Shown: piece by piece, positions 44,437 to 55,984 of the stretch
Position numbering within the stretch: position 1 is the stretch's first letter
Layout of the letters: each line of letters opens with the position of its first letter
From: Phaseolus vulgaris
Lineage: Eukaryota > Streptophyta > Magnoliopsida > Fabales > Fabaceae
Direction: 5' to 3'
DNA: 64,000 nt
NCBI RefSeq assembly: GCF_000499845.2
Contig: NC_023755.2
Coordinates: 8,618,752 to 8,682,751, forward strand
The notes under the pieces: model-generated
Told to the model about the DNA's origin: nothing
What the model saw: the letters and a program-made list of their open reading frames with translations, nothing else
Database searches by the model: none
Position numbers and translations under genes: made by a program

Positions 44437-45239
44437 TGAAAATCTTATATTCGCCTATTAATATAACAAAATTAACCATATAAGAAAGTAAATTTTTATG
44501 TCATAAGTTAATTTATAGAGTTAACTTAGATATAAACTTCAAATGGTATGACAATTATTGTGGCTCCATTAATTTGGGAATTTTGCGATTTCATTTTGAT
44601 TTGAATATCTTTTATTTTAATTAAAATTACTTATGATTTTTTCCTGAATTAGTTTTATATTTAATTTTTTAAAATAACATTTTTGCAGTTGATCTATCCG
44701 TTTCAATTTTCTATTTTAATTGTGTTGCACGTCTCATGTTAATTAGTAATATAATCAAATTAAAATATATAAAAGAGAGAAAATTCTAATCTTATAAACA
44801 AATTCTATAAAGTTGAGGTAAATATAAAATTTAAATTGTATGATGAGATTACAGTTTTTCTTTTTTTTCTTAAGAAATTTAATTAACATGGTTGTTTGAA
44901 TCCAATTCTTTGTTTTGTAATATCCCATTTCAATATTTTTTAATATTCTATTCTCTCTTTGCATGTATTTTTTTTTATCTAAGTTTTCATTTCTCTTTTC
45001 TGTCTCCATTTTTTTAAATCTCACTTCTTTCTAAATTTGATTCTACCTTCTAGTAGTTGGAGAATTAAGGTTCATTTTCACTTTATTAAGATAGAGTTAT
45101 ATTTATTTTCACTTTATCATATCTTAATAAGAGGAAGTGTTTGATTGTTTAGAATTTTTTTTTTCTTTATATTAGGTTTGTCATTATTCAGTCTTGGCTA
45201 ACCCTTGAGAATTCTTTATGTTTGAAACTACTATTGAAA

Positions 45240-47640
45240 CATTGGAAGACCCAGATAGTCTGATGAAACACTAGACAGTCTGATGACCATGTTGAATCCT
45301 TGGATGGTTTGTTGAGGCACTGGACGATTTTTAAACCATTAGACGGTTTGATGAGTAAGATATCATATGTTGTGTTTATGTTTTGATGATAACAAAATCT
45401 GACTGTATACTTGTATATCGAAAGATATGAGCAATGTTTCTACAACTACAGTTTTCATTAGACAATCTGATAGATGTTATGAACGTCTATAACATATATT
45501 CACAAGACGAGTTGATAAGCTTTGTTGAGTGCATAACAAAATTTAGATTGAATGTGTTATTTGGTTCTAACAATGATTTGTACAATTGTAGTATAGAGTA
45601 GATCCTTTGAGCTTCTATAGTTTTGTTCACGATAAATGGTCTGATTAACATGTTGAACGAATAATAGGTTTTGGTTATAATTGTTACATGAAATCTTCTA
45701 AATTCATATATCCACTGAAAATTGTGTTCAATTAAAGAGATTTTATGTCCAAAACCAAAAAGATTTGAATCTACGCATTAACTCTGCTAGTCTCTATTTT
45801 TTTGTGTATCTTTAAAATATATATTTTCCTAAATAGTTTTATTCAGATAAATCTTGTGAATATCTTTCGTAATGAATTGTGAATATCTCCCAATCTTCTT
45901 TAATAAAAAATAATTTGAAAATTGAAAATCTAAAGTTTATGTGAGTTAATTTTAGATTGCACATTTTAAAGGTTTCGCTTTTGTTTAGATTTTGGATTTT
46001 ATCAATTTAAAGGTGAGAACCTTATGAAGATCCCCACTGAACACGAACTTAACTAAGTGGTTAAGTAAGTGTGAAAGGTTCACTTCACAAAGGCAAAGAG
46101 AAAAAAACACAATAATATGGTGATAATGATGCAAAGGTGCATAATTGAAGAGAACATAAAAGAGGAAACGAAACAAGACTAAAATGATAAAGAATGACCG
46201 AATGGAAGGAACATTAAAGAACATGAAATGGAAATGGATAATGGCGCAAATAAAGAAGGAAAAAGATGAAGGGATGAAAAGAACTTATGGATTAGAAAGG
46301 GAATTCACGCCACTTGGAGCAGAGGGACTCTAAGATAAGTGATGCAAGAGCCGCCACTTGAGATGTCACTCACTCAAGATAAGGCCCAAGTTGCCACTTC
46401 GGATACTACCCACCCAAGATAAGACCCAGATAAAAAGGATTACTCAGACTCTCAATTAGAGTTTCTTTACTTAAAATTTCAATGTGTAAAATACATGGAG
46501 GAAGACACCCTTTACATAGGAAGGAGTGATTTTGAGGGCAAGATGAGTGAGGGGTAGAAAAGGAAGGGGAGAGGGGTTGCCTAGGGTGTTGACCATGGTC
46601 AAAACCATTCCTTAGGCATATCTTCTAGAAGCTAGGGCTACATTCTAACCCTAATGGACTAGACACAAGCTAAAATGATAAATACACCCCCTATTATGTT
46701 AAATGAACCTACTCTAGCCTATTCTACTATTTAGACCCTCAAAGTGAGACCAAAATATTTACATGTTTTTATTTTTAATAAGACTAGAAGAAAGAACAAT
46801 TGATGTTCTGGTGTATGCCTCGTTCTTCTTTTGGTAAGGTTTGTCGGATCTTTCGTGGGGCCTTGACTTGATTAATGAGATAACTGCTCACCGTGTGAAT
46901 TGTATCTTGAGTCCTTGGTCATCTGTTTGTCTTCTTGGATTATATCACAAGTACCCTATTTTCGTATCACATGTTTTTTGGAATGAATTTTTTTGTTATG
47001 TTTTGATTTGTTTTACTAATTCATATTCAAAATACTTTGAAATTACTTTCTTAAGTAGTTTCGAAGAAAAAACAAATTGGAAGATTGTAAATCCAAGCTT
47101 TCTGTTTTGAGCGTTTAGCACGAAAAAAGATGAAGATATAAAGATACTATAATATCCAAACTTAATCATTTAAGTTGACCAAGTGCAAATATAAGGAGAT
47201 TGAAGGTGGAGAACAAAAGTAAGGAAAGCCAAGAAAAAAAGAGAGATATTGTGATCTTGCTGAAAATATTGGGTACTGCAATGAGCGTATACTCTAGTCC
47301 TTAGAGCATTAAGTTGTGTGGGTTATGTGTGAAACCATTGTAATTCTTCACTTTTTTGAAGCTATACTTGCGTAAGTATTTTTGTGTGCTCTCCTTGAGA
47401 GTGTTCTTTGTTTCTTCTGAGAGTTCTTAATCTCAGAAGAAGGTTAAGAAGGTGTAACCTAAAGAGGTGTGAATATCGTTGTAACTTAAAGAGGTGAGAA
47501 TAGTCATTGTAACCTAGAGATGTGAGAATACTTATGTAACGATTTGGTTAATGGAAGTTCTTAAGCATTTGCTTAAGGGGACTGGATGCATCCTAGATTT
47601 AGGTGAACCAAAATAAATTCTTGTGTGATTACACTTGCTA
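45240..47640 (+). repeat. LTR-like repeat family R2, copy A, interrupted
   Basis: 45350-45905 and 46965-47640 together match copy B (47930-49200): shared blocks include 'gttttgatgataa' (45379/47948), 'agattgaatgt' (45547/48092) and 'gatcttgctgaaaatat' (47253/48783 region). Between the halves sits a 1.06-kb insert. A tandem region of about 28-30 bp around 'ggtgagaatact...ttgtaac' (47450-47545) also occurs in copy B. Noncoding. Confidence 0.6.
45905..46965 (-). mobile_element. Insert in R2 copy A: LTR-like element R3, probably a solo LTR
   Basis: Breaks R2 copy A exactly where copy B is continuous (near 48480). Read on the minus strand it matches 51240-52000: 'cttacttaaccac' and 'tcagtgg' words, a TATA-like 'tatgtaaagggtg' corresponding to 'ctatataaagggtg' at 51470, and the 'ctccaagtggc' block. 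A 79-aa minus frame (45985-46224) corresponds to one at 51584-51928 because both copies share the sequence; there is no domain. The exact ends and target duplication are not resolved. Confidence 0.55.
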
Positions 47641-47830
47641 TTACTCATGTTTTGTTATTTATTCTATTCTTCTAGCTAGACGACCAGTTAGACAATATGC
47701 CTAGATGATTATTCTAGACAATCTTATATGTTATGATTAGAAAGTCTATTAGACAATATATCTTTATCCACAACGAAGATTTTAAGACTCCACTCAACCC
47801 CTCTTCTAGAGCCAACTACACCAACATACT

Positions 47831-47925
47831 AAGCCCTTAAACGATCTGATGACCAAGCCCCTAAATAGTCTGATAACCAAGCCCCTAGGCGATCTGATGA
47901 CCAAGCCCCTAGACGGTCATCAATC
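47831..47925 (+). repeat. 24-bp tandem repeat, 4 copies
   Basis: 'aagccc' at 47831, 47855, 47879 and 47903, each followed by a 'ctaggcgatctgatgacc'-like word. It lies at the start of R2 copy B. Confidence 0.85.
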
Positions 47926-47929
47926 ATAT

Positions 47930-49200
47930 GTAAAGCTTATATGTTTTGATGATAATGAAAATCAACTATAATTGTTTACTTTTATGAACTAATAGTGTTT
48001 TGTATAATTGTAGTATGTAATGCTAGACGATCTGATAGATTGTTTATGACAAACAGTTTGATAAGACTTTTTAATTGCATAATAAAATTCAGATTGAATG
48101 TCTTATTTGTGATCTAAATGATATGTTTTCTCTATGATTTAAATGATCTAACAATGGTTAGTTGAAGTTGCAGTATACAATAGGCTCTTTAAGCGTCTAC
48201 AACTTTGTTTAGGCCAGAGAATCTGATGAACGTGTTGAATAAGTATCAGGTTTTGATATAACAATTAAATGAAATCTTCTGAATACATATATCTAGTAAA
48301 AATTTGTTCAATCAAAGAGATATTATATCCAAAATTGAAAAGATTTCAATTTGTGGAAGGAATCTGTTTGACCCTATTTTATTATATCTTTAAAATCTGT
48401 CTTTTCCTAAATAGATTTATTCAAAATTAAATCTAGAAAATATCATTTTAACATATTGTGAATATATCTCAATCTTCTTTTGTATCACACGTTATCTAGA
48501 ATGAAATGATTTTTCTATTATGTTTTGATTTTGTTTTTACTAACCCATATTGCAAATACTTTTGAATTTGTTTCTTAAACAAATTCGAAGGAAAAATAAA
48601 TTGAAAGATTGAAATCCGAACTTTCTATTTTTAGCATTTAACACCAAATAGATGAAGATATGAAAATATTGAAATATTCAAACTTAACCAATTAATGTAT
48701 CAAAAGGCAAATTCAAATATCTATATGAAAGGATTTGGGTGCATAACGAAGCAAGACAAGCCAAGAAATTCAAGATATTCAAGTGATCTTGCTAAAAATA
48801 CAAAAGTTGCAGTAAACATCTAATCAATCAATTAAAGCATATAGTCTATTGGGTTGAATGCTTAACCCTTGTAATTCTTCACATTGTGAAGTTATACCCT
48901 TGTGAACTTTGTTTGTGATCTCTTCGAGAGTGTTCTTTGTTTTCTTGAGAGTTCTCAATCTTAGGAGGAAGTTATGAAGGTGTAACCTGGAGAGGTGTAA
49001 ATACTCGTTGTAACTTGGAGTGATGAGAATACTCATTGTAACCTAGAGATGTGAGAATACTTATTGTAACCTAGGGAGGTGAGAATACTTGTTATAACCA
49101 AGTCTATTGGTTAGTGGAAGCTCTAAAGTAGTTGCTTAAGGGGTCTGGATGTAGCCCGAATTTGGGTGAACCATGATAAATTCTTATGCGTTGATCTCTC
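47930..49200 (+). repeat. LTR-like repeat family R2, copy B
   Basis: Continuous counterpart of copy A. At 48982-49094 it holds four 28-bp units around 'gtaacctagagatgtgagaa' (gtaac at 48982, 49010, 49038, 49066). Noncoding. Copies A and B in the same direction could be two LTRs of one element, but only about 0.3 kb separates them, so tandem LTRs or separate insertions are likelier. Confidence 0.6.
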
Positions 49201-49209
49201 GTTACTCTA

Positions 49210-49915
49210 GTTTTAAAAGTAAAGTATATTGATTGATTACATTTTATGAGAAATTATGTCGTGTGTTGGACTAAGAATGTTGTTTTGAGTTAAAAGTGTG
49301 GAATGAGGAGTTTTAAGTTATATATTGTTCATTTATTTTAATTTGAACTTATTATTATTGTTGGGAGGTTGATATAATGGAAAACCTTGAATGCAGTTTC
49401 AAATACTCTCCAAGTTAATATAAAATGTAATCACATTTAACCTAAATATTATTCTATTGAATATATTTTGTAAAACTCTTTTATATAGAAAACATTCATG
49501 CTCTATTTTTTGAAGGCATTACATTATAAGAACTATTCATATAAAATCTTTCTAATACAGTCTCAAAATTAAATCTAATTGGACAAATATATTTGAAACA
49601 TTTAAAATGTTTTTCTTTCACAAAATCATTTAAGCACAATGTATTTGAGATTTTCAAATTTCTTTGTGTTACGTTCTCAAATACGAAACTTTCCAAAATT
49701 ATTCAATCATTAATCTTATTTGAAAATAATGTTTTCTATATTTTAGAGATATCAAATAAGGTTTAAAAACATAAGAGCAGTGTCATAAAACCTTCTAAGA
49801 ATGTAAATGTTTAATATGGACACTTCCCTCACATAGTGGTTTGTCTGATGAGTAGAAGATACTTGTATTGTCTGATATGTGCAATCTTCAGTGTTCGTCT
49901 GATGGCTTGTGAGAA
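49210..49915 (+). repeat. R1 LTR-like repeat, partial copy 3
   Basis: From about 49380 this matches R1 copy 1: 'cttatttgaaaataatgttt' (49713) and 'tacttgtattgtctgatatg' (49860) are the clearest words. More diverged than the copy at 24.6-25.5 kb. Confidence 0.55.
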
Positions 49916-50660
49916 AGTGCTTTGATATCGTTTGTCTTGTGACATCATCGACTAAGAGACAAAAAACACGTAAGTATAAAGCTCCTGCACATGATGCTTC
50001 AATTCCTCCTACTGCGCCAACAGGGATTGAAGACGTTCTGGATTATTCATGGTATTTCAGTTTGAAACACCAGATGGTATTATACGAGAAGGGATTTCAC
50101 GACAGACTAGTGTTATCACCCAAAGCGATGCATTTTAATTTTTTTCCATGGATTACAACCAATCCTTTGTATGAAACTTCCATATTATGAGGACCTCATT
50201 AGAGTTTTTTACACAAATTTGAAGCTCACACCAAATGGTGACCTTTGTATTGAGATTAACTCACAAAAGATTGTAATAAGAGAAATAGATTGGATAAAAA
50301 ATTTGAAGCTCACACCAAATGGTGACCTTTGTATTGAGATTAACTCACAAAAGATTGTAATAAGAGAAATGGATTGGATGAACGTGTAAAATTTAAAGTA
50401 TGCTGGTATTTTGTTAACCTCTGGCACCATCCCTGAGGAGCTAAATTATGATCGTCAAGTGGCACTGTCAACCATGATTCGTGAAGAGGTACACGATGAA
50501 AATGTAAGAAATGTAGGTAGTTTAGTTATGAATGACAAACTATTTCATTACACATGGGTGCACATGTTGTGTCATCGGGGAAAAAATTGCTCTCTACTAT
50601 TGCATGAAGATATTTCATGTAATGGTGCATCAAAAATAATATATTGATTAACTGACCCCA
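49916..50660 (+). pseudogene. Decayed plant transposon ORF with an 84-bp in-frame duplication
   Basis: Broken frames read STKRQKTRKYKAPAHDAS, VLYEKGFHDRLVLSP and YEDLIRVFYTNLKLTPNGD, in the style of the plant 'putative transposon protein' family found in legume retroelements (a nuclear-type basic start, then EKGF and a Y-xNL block). Frameshifts lie near 50175 and 50390. An 84-bp segment (50216-50299) is repeated at 50300-50383, duplicating 28 residues. Family assignment is by eye and modest. Confidence 0.4.
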
Positions 50661-51239
50661 ATGCAACACATGATGAAATGTCGAGACAACAATATGCATC
50701 TTCTGTATGTCATTTGAATAACACGGATCATGCAGGTATATGACTTGGATTTATCAAATGATTCATCAATCATGCGAGGATGAAATCATCATTACGGGAA
50801 GAAAACTATGAGAAAGTTGAATATTTTCCAGGTAAATGGCGTCTGGAAACTTGGTAGGCCTGACGAGCAAAACAAAGAAGATGACGAAGACCTGCCATTA
50901 CCAAAAGAAAATGTTCAAGGCAGTCAACCTCAACACTCAATCCCCCATAATGCATAAACGTTAACCCAAATTGGGGGCGGGATTCAAAACATCCAGAAAA
51001 CATGACAAGCATGATGTACATTTTGATGAAGCCTTGAGAGATAGAGAACCCACTAAGCTAGCCCAACCTTCCAGAAGGATGAATATAAGCATGACACAAG
51101 ACACAAGGCTTGGTTAAGATCACTCCATATCCAGTGCCTCAAAGCCTATCATTCCTCAGAGGACCACCTGGAGCAGAGTCCACATGATGGGAGCTGAGAT
51201 CCAACTAATCTCTTTATTTTTAATTTCAGTAGATTAAGG
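50661..51239. other. Probable internal retroelement sequence
   Basis: No open frame. Lies between the decayed ORF and an LTR-like repeat and shares their orientation, so it is probably the rest of the same dead element. Confidence 0.35.
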
Positions 51240-52010
51240 TGTATATAACATAATATGGGGTGTACTTAGCATAAATTGGGCTCACTTTGGGAGTTCCAAA
51301 TAGAAGAATAAACTACAGAAGGGTGTACTTTGTAATTTGGGCTTGTGTCAAGCACACCTTTCATGACGTGCACCTAGGTTTAGAGTTTCTTTTACCTGCT
51401 TTCTAGAAGGTTTCTCACAAATGACACCCCTACCCCTCTCACTTTTGCTCCCCAAGTCATCCTCTCCTATATAAAGGGTGACTTGCCTCATGTATTTTTG
51501 ACATTGAATTTTAAAATAGAAAAGAAACTTTGCAAGAGTGTTTAGTGAGACTTGAGTGCTCTCCTTTGTGGGTCTTATTTTGAGTGTTTGTGCACTTCAA
51601 GTGGTGGCTCTTCACCACTCATCTTGGAGTAATCCATCCTCCAAGTGGCATGATTGCTTGCCCCTTCTCCATGAGTTTTCTTCATCCCTTCATCTTTTCT
51701 CTTTTGTTTTCTTCTTATTGCGCCACCTTTCATTCCTCTTTATATTCTTATGCTATTCGTTTAATTTCGGTGTTCATCTTGTTATCTTTTTCTTGTGTTC
51801 ATTTATTTCTGCAAACTATCATCACCATCTTCACCATAGTAGTGTTTTTATCTTTGCCATCTAAAAGTGAACCTTCACACTTACTTAACCACTTGGTTAA
51901 TTTCGTGTCCAGTGGTAATCTTCTTTAGCTTTCTCACCATTGATGTTAATATAAAAAAGCTTAAACAAAAGTGAAACCTCTAAAATGTTCCAATCTAAAT
52001 TATAAATTAG
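51240..52010 (+). repeat. LTR-like element R3, plus-strand copy
   Basis: Matches the minus-strand insert at 45905-46965. A TATA-like 'cctatataaagggtgacttg' is at 51468. Frames of about 100 aa (51556-51928) are shared with the other copy and have no domain. Likely an LTR of the element represented by 49.9-51.2 kb. Confidence 0.5.
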
Positions 52011-52095
52011 ATTATAGATTATTTTTAGAATATAGATTATTTTTAGAATATAGATTATTTTTAGATTATAGAATTATTTTTAGATTATATGTTTA
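52011..52095 (+). repeat. Short tandem repeat of 'tagattatttttaga'
   Basis: About four imperfect copies of an AT-rich 19-21-bp unit just upstream of the hAT transposase remnant. Confidence 0.75.
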
Positions 52096-52139
52096 TTCTA
52101 TATTTTCCAACAGGATCTCAATTTGCAAATTGGATTGTA

Positions 52140-54370
52140 ATGGATGAGGAACGTAACATGCCTTTTTGTGAGTTTGAATTGGAGGAAGATGATAATACTG
52201 AGAAACAATCTGAAACTATTAAACCTGGAAAAAAAGAAAAGGGATAAGACTAGCACATCTGATTGTTGGAGGTATTTTACTCATATTGGGGAGGGAAAGG
52301 ATGGAAAAGAAAGGCAAAGTGCAATAGTTGCAACAAAATATATGTAACTGGTGGAAGAAAATATGAGACTTCTTATTTAAATCATCATGTTATGAAATGT
52401 GTTAAAAGAAAAACTGAAGATGTGGGTCAAATGATTTTGGATATGCAGGGAAAATTGAAGGCAAAAAAAAAAAAGATCATGTTGTATATCGGGAATTGTT
52501 GTCTAGTCTAATTATTAGTCACAATTTGCCTTACAAATTTGTTGAGTATCCCGAACTTAGGACTTGGATAAACTACTTGTGTCCTTATGTAATTATGATT
52601 CTAGAAACACTGTTAAGGCTGATATTGGGAGAATGTATATGAAAGAAAAAATAATGCTTAAGAAATTGCTTGTTTCCATTCCTAGTAGAATATGCTTAAC
52701 TTCTGATTTATGGACATTTATTAATACTTAGGGTTTCATATAATTGACTACACATTTTGTTAACCTGAATTGGAAGTTAGATAACAAGCTACTGAACTTT
52801 TGTCATATGCCCCACCCTCACACAGGTTTTGAGTTGTCTAAGAAAATTAATGAATTTTTACAAGATTGAGGACTAGAGAAAAAGGTGTTTTCTATGACTT
52901 TGGATAATGCTTCTACTAATGATGTTCTCCAAAATACTTTAAAAAGACAACTTCTTTTACAAAATGGTTTGATATATGGTGGTGAATTCTTTCATGTTCG
53001 TTGTTGTGCACACATATTAAATTTAATTGTTCAAGAAGGATTAAAGGTGTGGTGATGCTTTGGACCAAATTAGAAATATCATAAAATATGTGAGGGGTTC
53101 GGAAAGTAGAATGGTGAAATTTAAACAATGCCTTGAAAAGTTTAGTGATATTGATGCATCATCTAGGTTGTGTCTTGATGTCCCTACAAGATGGAACTCT
53201 ACTTATTTGATGATTAAAAGTGCTCTTAAATATCAACGTGTTTTTGGAAACTTGCATTTGGTTGATGAATCTTATAAATATTTCCATACGGAGGAAGAGT
53301 GGGAGAGAGCTGGAAAAAATTGCAAGTTCTTGTTACCCTTTTATGATATCACTAACTTGATTTTTGTTACAAGTTATCCTACTTCCAACTTGTATTTTTT
53401 ACAAGTTTGGAAAATTCAGTGTTTGTTGATGGAAAATGTGAAGGATGAAGATGTACTAATTAAGAACATGGGTAAATTGATGATAGTAAAGTTTGAGAAA
53501 TATTGGGATGAATATAACGTTGTACTTGCATTTGGTGCTATTTTAGACCAAGGATGAAGTTAGAAACATTGAGATTTTGCTTTAAAAAAATTGATTCACT
53601 TACTTGGGAACTAAAATTGGAAAAGATCAAGGAAAAATTATACAAACTTTTTGCTGAATATTCTACCAAAAGTTTGACAACATCATCGAGTGTTCAAAAG
53701 CATAAGGAATGACAATCTTCATTCTCATCATCTATGTCTAAACCAAGTCTTTTTTATGTAAGTTACTTACTTTAATAGTACTTATTAATGCACTTTAATT
53801 CATTTTTAATTTTTTTTACAGCAGTCCATTATTATACTAACTTATTACATCATAATAGGAATTAAAAATGCACAAGCTTCAAGTAGCTAATAAAGCTGGA
53901 AGGTCACAACTTGACACTTATTTGGATGAATCAACTTTGGATTTTGACTATTTAAAGCAGATGGATATGTTAGATTGGTGGAAAAATAATAGTCAACGTT
54001 TTTCTGATCTTGCTTTAATGGTTAGAGATTTGTTGAGCATCCCTATAACCACAATTGCATCAGAATATGCATTTAGCATTGGTTCTCGAATTCTTAACAA
54101 GTATAGGAATCGACTTTTGTCTAAAAATGTGGAAGCAATCATTTGTACTTCTAGTTGGAAGCATTGATTTTCTGAGGATAATTCAATTACTTTAATTGAT
54201 CTTATTTTAATTGTATTATTTTTATGAAAAATTAATTAATTCATTGTGATTGTTTTAATGTATGCAGATGACGGGGAAAATTATAATTATGAAAAATTGG
54301 ATGAAAGTTCTTCTAAGGCTACATCCAAAGTTATTGAATGGAAGAATATTAATAATGTTTATGTTTAATG
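52140..54370 (+). pseudogene. hAT-superfamily transposase (BED zinc-finger type), inactivated
   Basis: Pieces in order: acidic N-terminus (MDEERNMPFCEFELEEDD, 52140-52245); BED finger SDCWRYFTHIG (52258), then in another frame CNSCNKIYVTGG and HHVMKC (52320-52402); degraded middle with several stops (52500-53050); catalytic-domain part 53060-53557 (LCLDVPTRWNSTYLM, ALKYQRVF); intron-like gap; C-terminal dimerisation domain 53868-54167 (LDWWKNNSQRFSDLALM, PITTIASEYAFSIGSR); a last piece near 54268-54367 (DDGENYNYEKLDESSSK). The N-terminal part alone needs three frames. Such enzymes cut and paste hAT elements; this copy cannot make one. Related plant genes of this shape were domesticated as DAYSLEEPER-like proteins, but the damage argues against that here. 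Confidence 0.85.
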
Positions 54371-54619
54371 TTTTTGAATTAATGTTTAATTTTTATGTTT
54401 AATTTTTTTGAATTAGGTATTTTTATTGTTTTAGAAGTGGAAGAATATTGTTTTTAGTTTTTATCTTAATTAAATTATTGATGTTTCACTATGTTTGAAA
54501 TGGAAGAAAAAAAATTCATATTTAATAGTAATAAATATATAAGTTCAATTTGACAATTTTTCAAGAACAAAAAATATATTTTTTTTCTTTCAATTTCTAA
54601 AAAATTAAAATAAAATAAA

Positions 54620-54795
54620 TGCGGCCTGACATGCAAACTGTGGACCAACCCTTATGCACGGCAGAACGGAAAATCTAGCCCGCATTCATTTTGTGGGACG
54701 AGTCAACCCAACCAACATTTTGCGAATCAAGTATAGGGTGGACCTATGCAAGACGGACCTATGCGGGGCCGGCTAGCCCGTTTTGCCATCCTTAA
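54620..54795 (+). mobile_element. Probable right end of the hAT element
   Basis: A GC-rich island after AT-rich sequence, with repeated 'gacctatgc' and 'agcccg' words, ends in 'agcccgttttgccatcctt'. Its reverse complement begins AAGGATGGCAAAACGGGCT, typical of plant hAT termini. I found no matching left end before 52140, so the element seems truncated there. Confidence 0.55.
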
Positions 54796-55980
54796 TCCTT
54801 ATAATTTTCTCTTTTTATACAATGCAACTCTTTTCATGTCCTACTTTCTTAAAATACAAGTCTAGAATTTTTGACTTTTCTTCTCGAACATGATTGATAG
54901 CCGAAGAAAAAATTTATTTATATTGAGAGAGTAAAAATTTAACGTAATATCTAGATTTTGTTCTGTTTTGGAAACTTATTGATTATTAATTTTTCACAAG
55001 CTTTACATGTAAATAGGCTATAACCACCTAAAGTTAAAATTAAAACTAGTAAGAAACTCATTATATTTTTATAAAAGTAACCCGATGGATATAATTTGAT
55101 ATATAATAAATTGCTTATTTGAAAATTAACATATAAGTTATACAATTAGTTTATCTCAGAACAAAAATTTATCTCAAATTTTGTAAAAAATTAAGTCCGC
55201 CAATCAAGTGGAAATTAAATTTCTCTCCTCGGTTTGGTAGTAACAATAAAACAAATGCTCTCATAATCACCATAGATTTCTATATTCAACATAATTAACT
55301 ATTGTAAAATTATTAGGAGACCTCGAGAATTTAAAACTCAACACAGTTCATTAAAATTTGGTTACCAAGAAAGAGCCTAAAACATAACAATGTTATATTC
55401 GTATAATACTAATTTTAATTTGACGTGACACTAGTTTTCATACATCTTAATTTTTAATAAAGAAAAAAAAAGAGCGTTCCATTCGTGCCTAATTGTTGAT
55501 TAATAATTCAATATAAACATAGTTAATTAATCACTAATTCTGAAGATAAACCCACACTGTTCTTAGATGATTCTATGTCAGGCACGTGACAATTTGGTTT
55601 AGAGATTTCGTACATTCATACACGCATTACTCAAACGGAAAGCAAAATCCATTATTTATATTCAACATTTCATTAATTAATTAATTAATTTAACCTATGG
55701 TATTAAATTAGCATTGTTATCATTATTATTTGAATTAGTGTGAGTTTTGAAATGAAGAGGGTTGAGGAGGTAGCGTTGGGAGAAAACAAGAGGAAAATGT
55801 TAAAAAAGTGGGAAAGGTTTTGAATTGTGGAGAAAGTGACAAAAAGACAAGAGCTGTTGTGTGAGTTAGATTTCCAAGAGTGCAATACTCACAACATTAA
55901 GACATTTATTATTGGAAACATTTTCCCCAAAATGACCCTTTTGTTTTGTACTCTTCCTCCTTCCCCAACCAGTTTGAAAG
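54796..55980. other. Intergenic sequence and upstream region of the ICR-like gene
   Basis: AT-rich; short frames only. A G-box 'gcacgtgac' at 55581 and a TATA-like 'cataaataagc' near 55990 are candidate promoter parts of the ICR-like gene. Confidence 0.4.
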
Positions 55981-55984
55981 TTGC

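Larger units (their letters stand above)
41262..45230. other. AT-rich intergenic sequence with microsatellites
   Basis: No gene recognised. Frames of 60-93 aa (for example 43569-43850 minus, 44755-45024 minus) have composition expected by chance. Contains long A or T runs and two larger TA microsatellites listed separately. Confidence 0.5.

Noticed and set aside
51556..51928. Frames of 102-114 aa that recur at 45985-46224 on the other strand
   Set aside because: The similarity is due to two copies of a noncoding LTR-like repeat; the frames are hydrophobic chance products of T-rich DNA.
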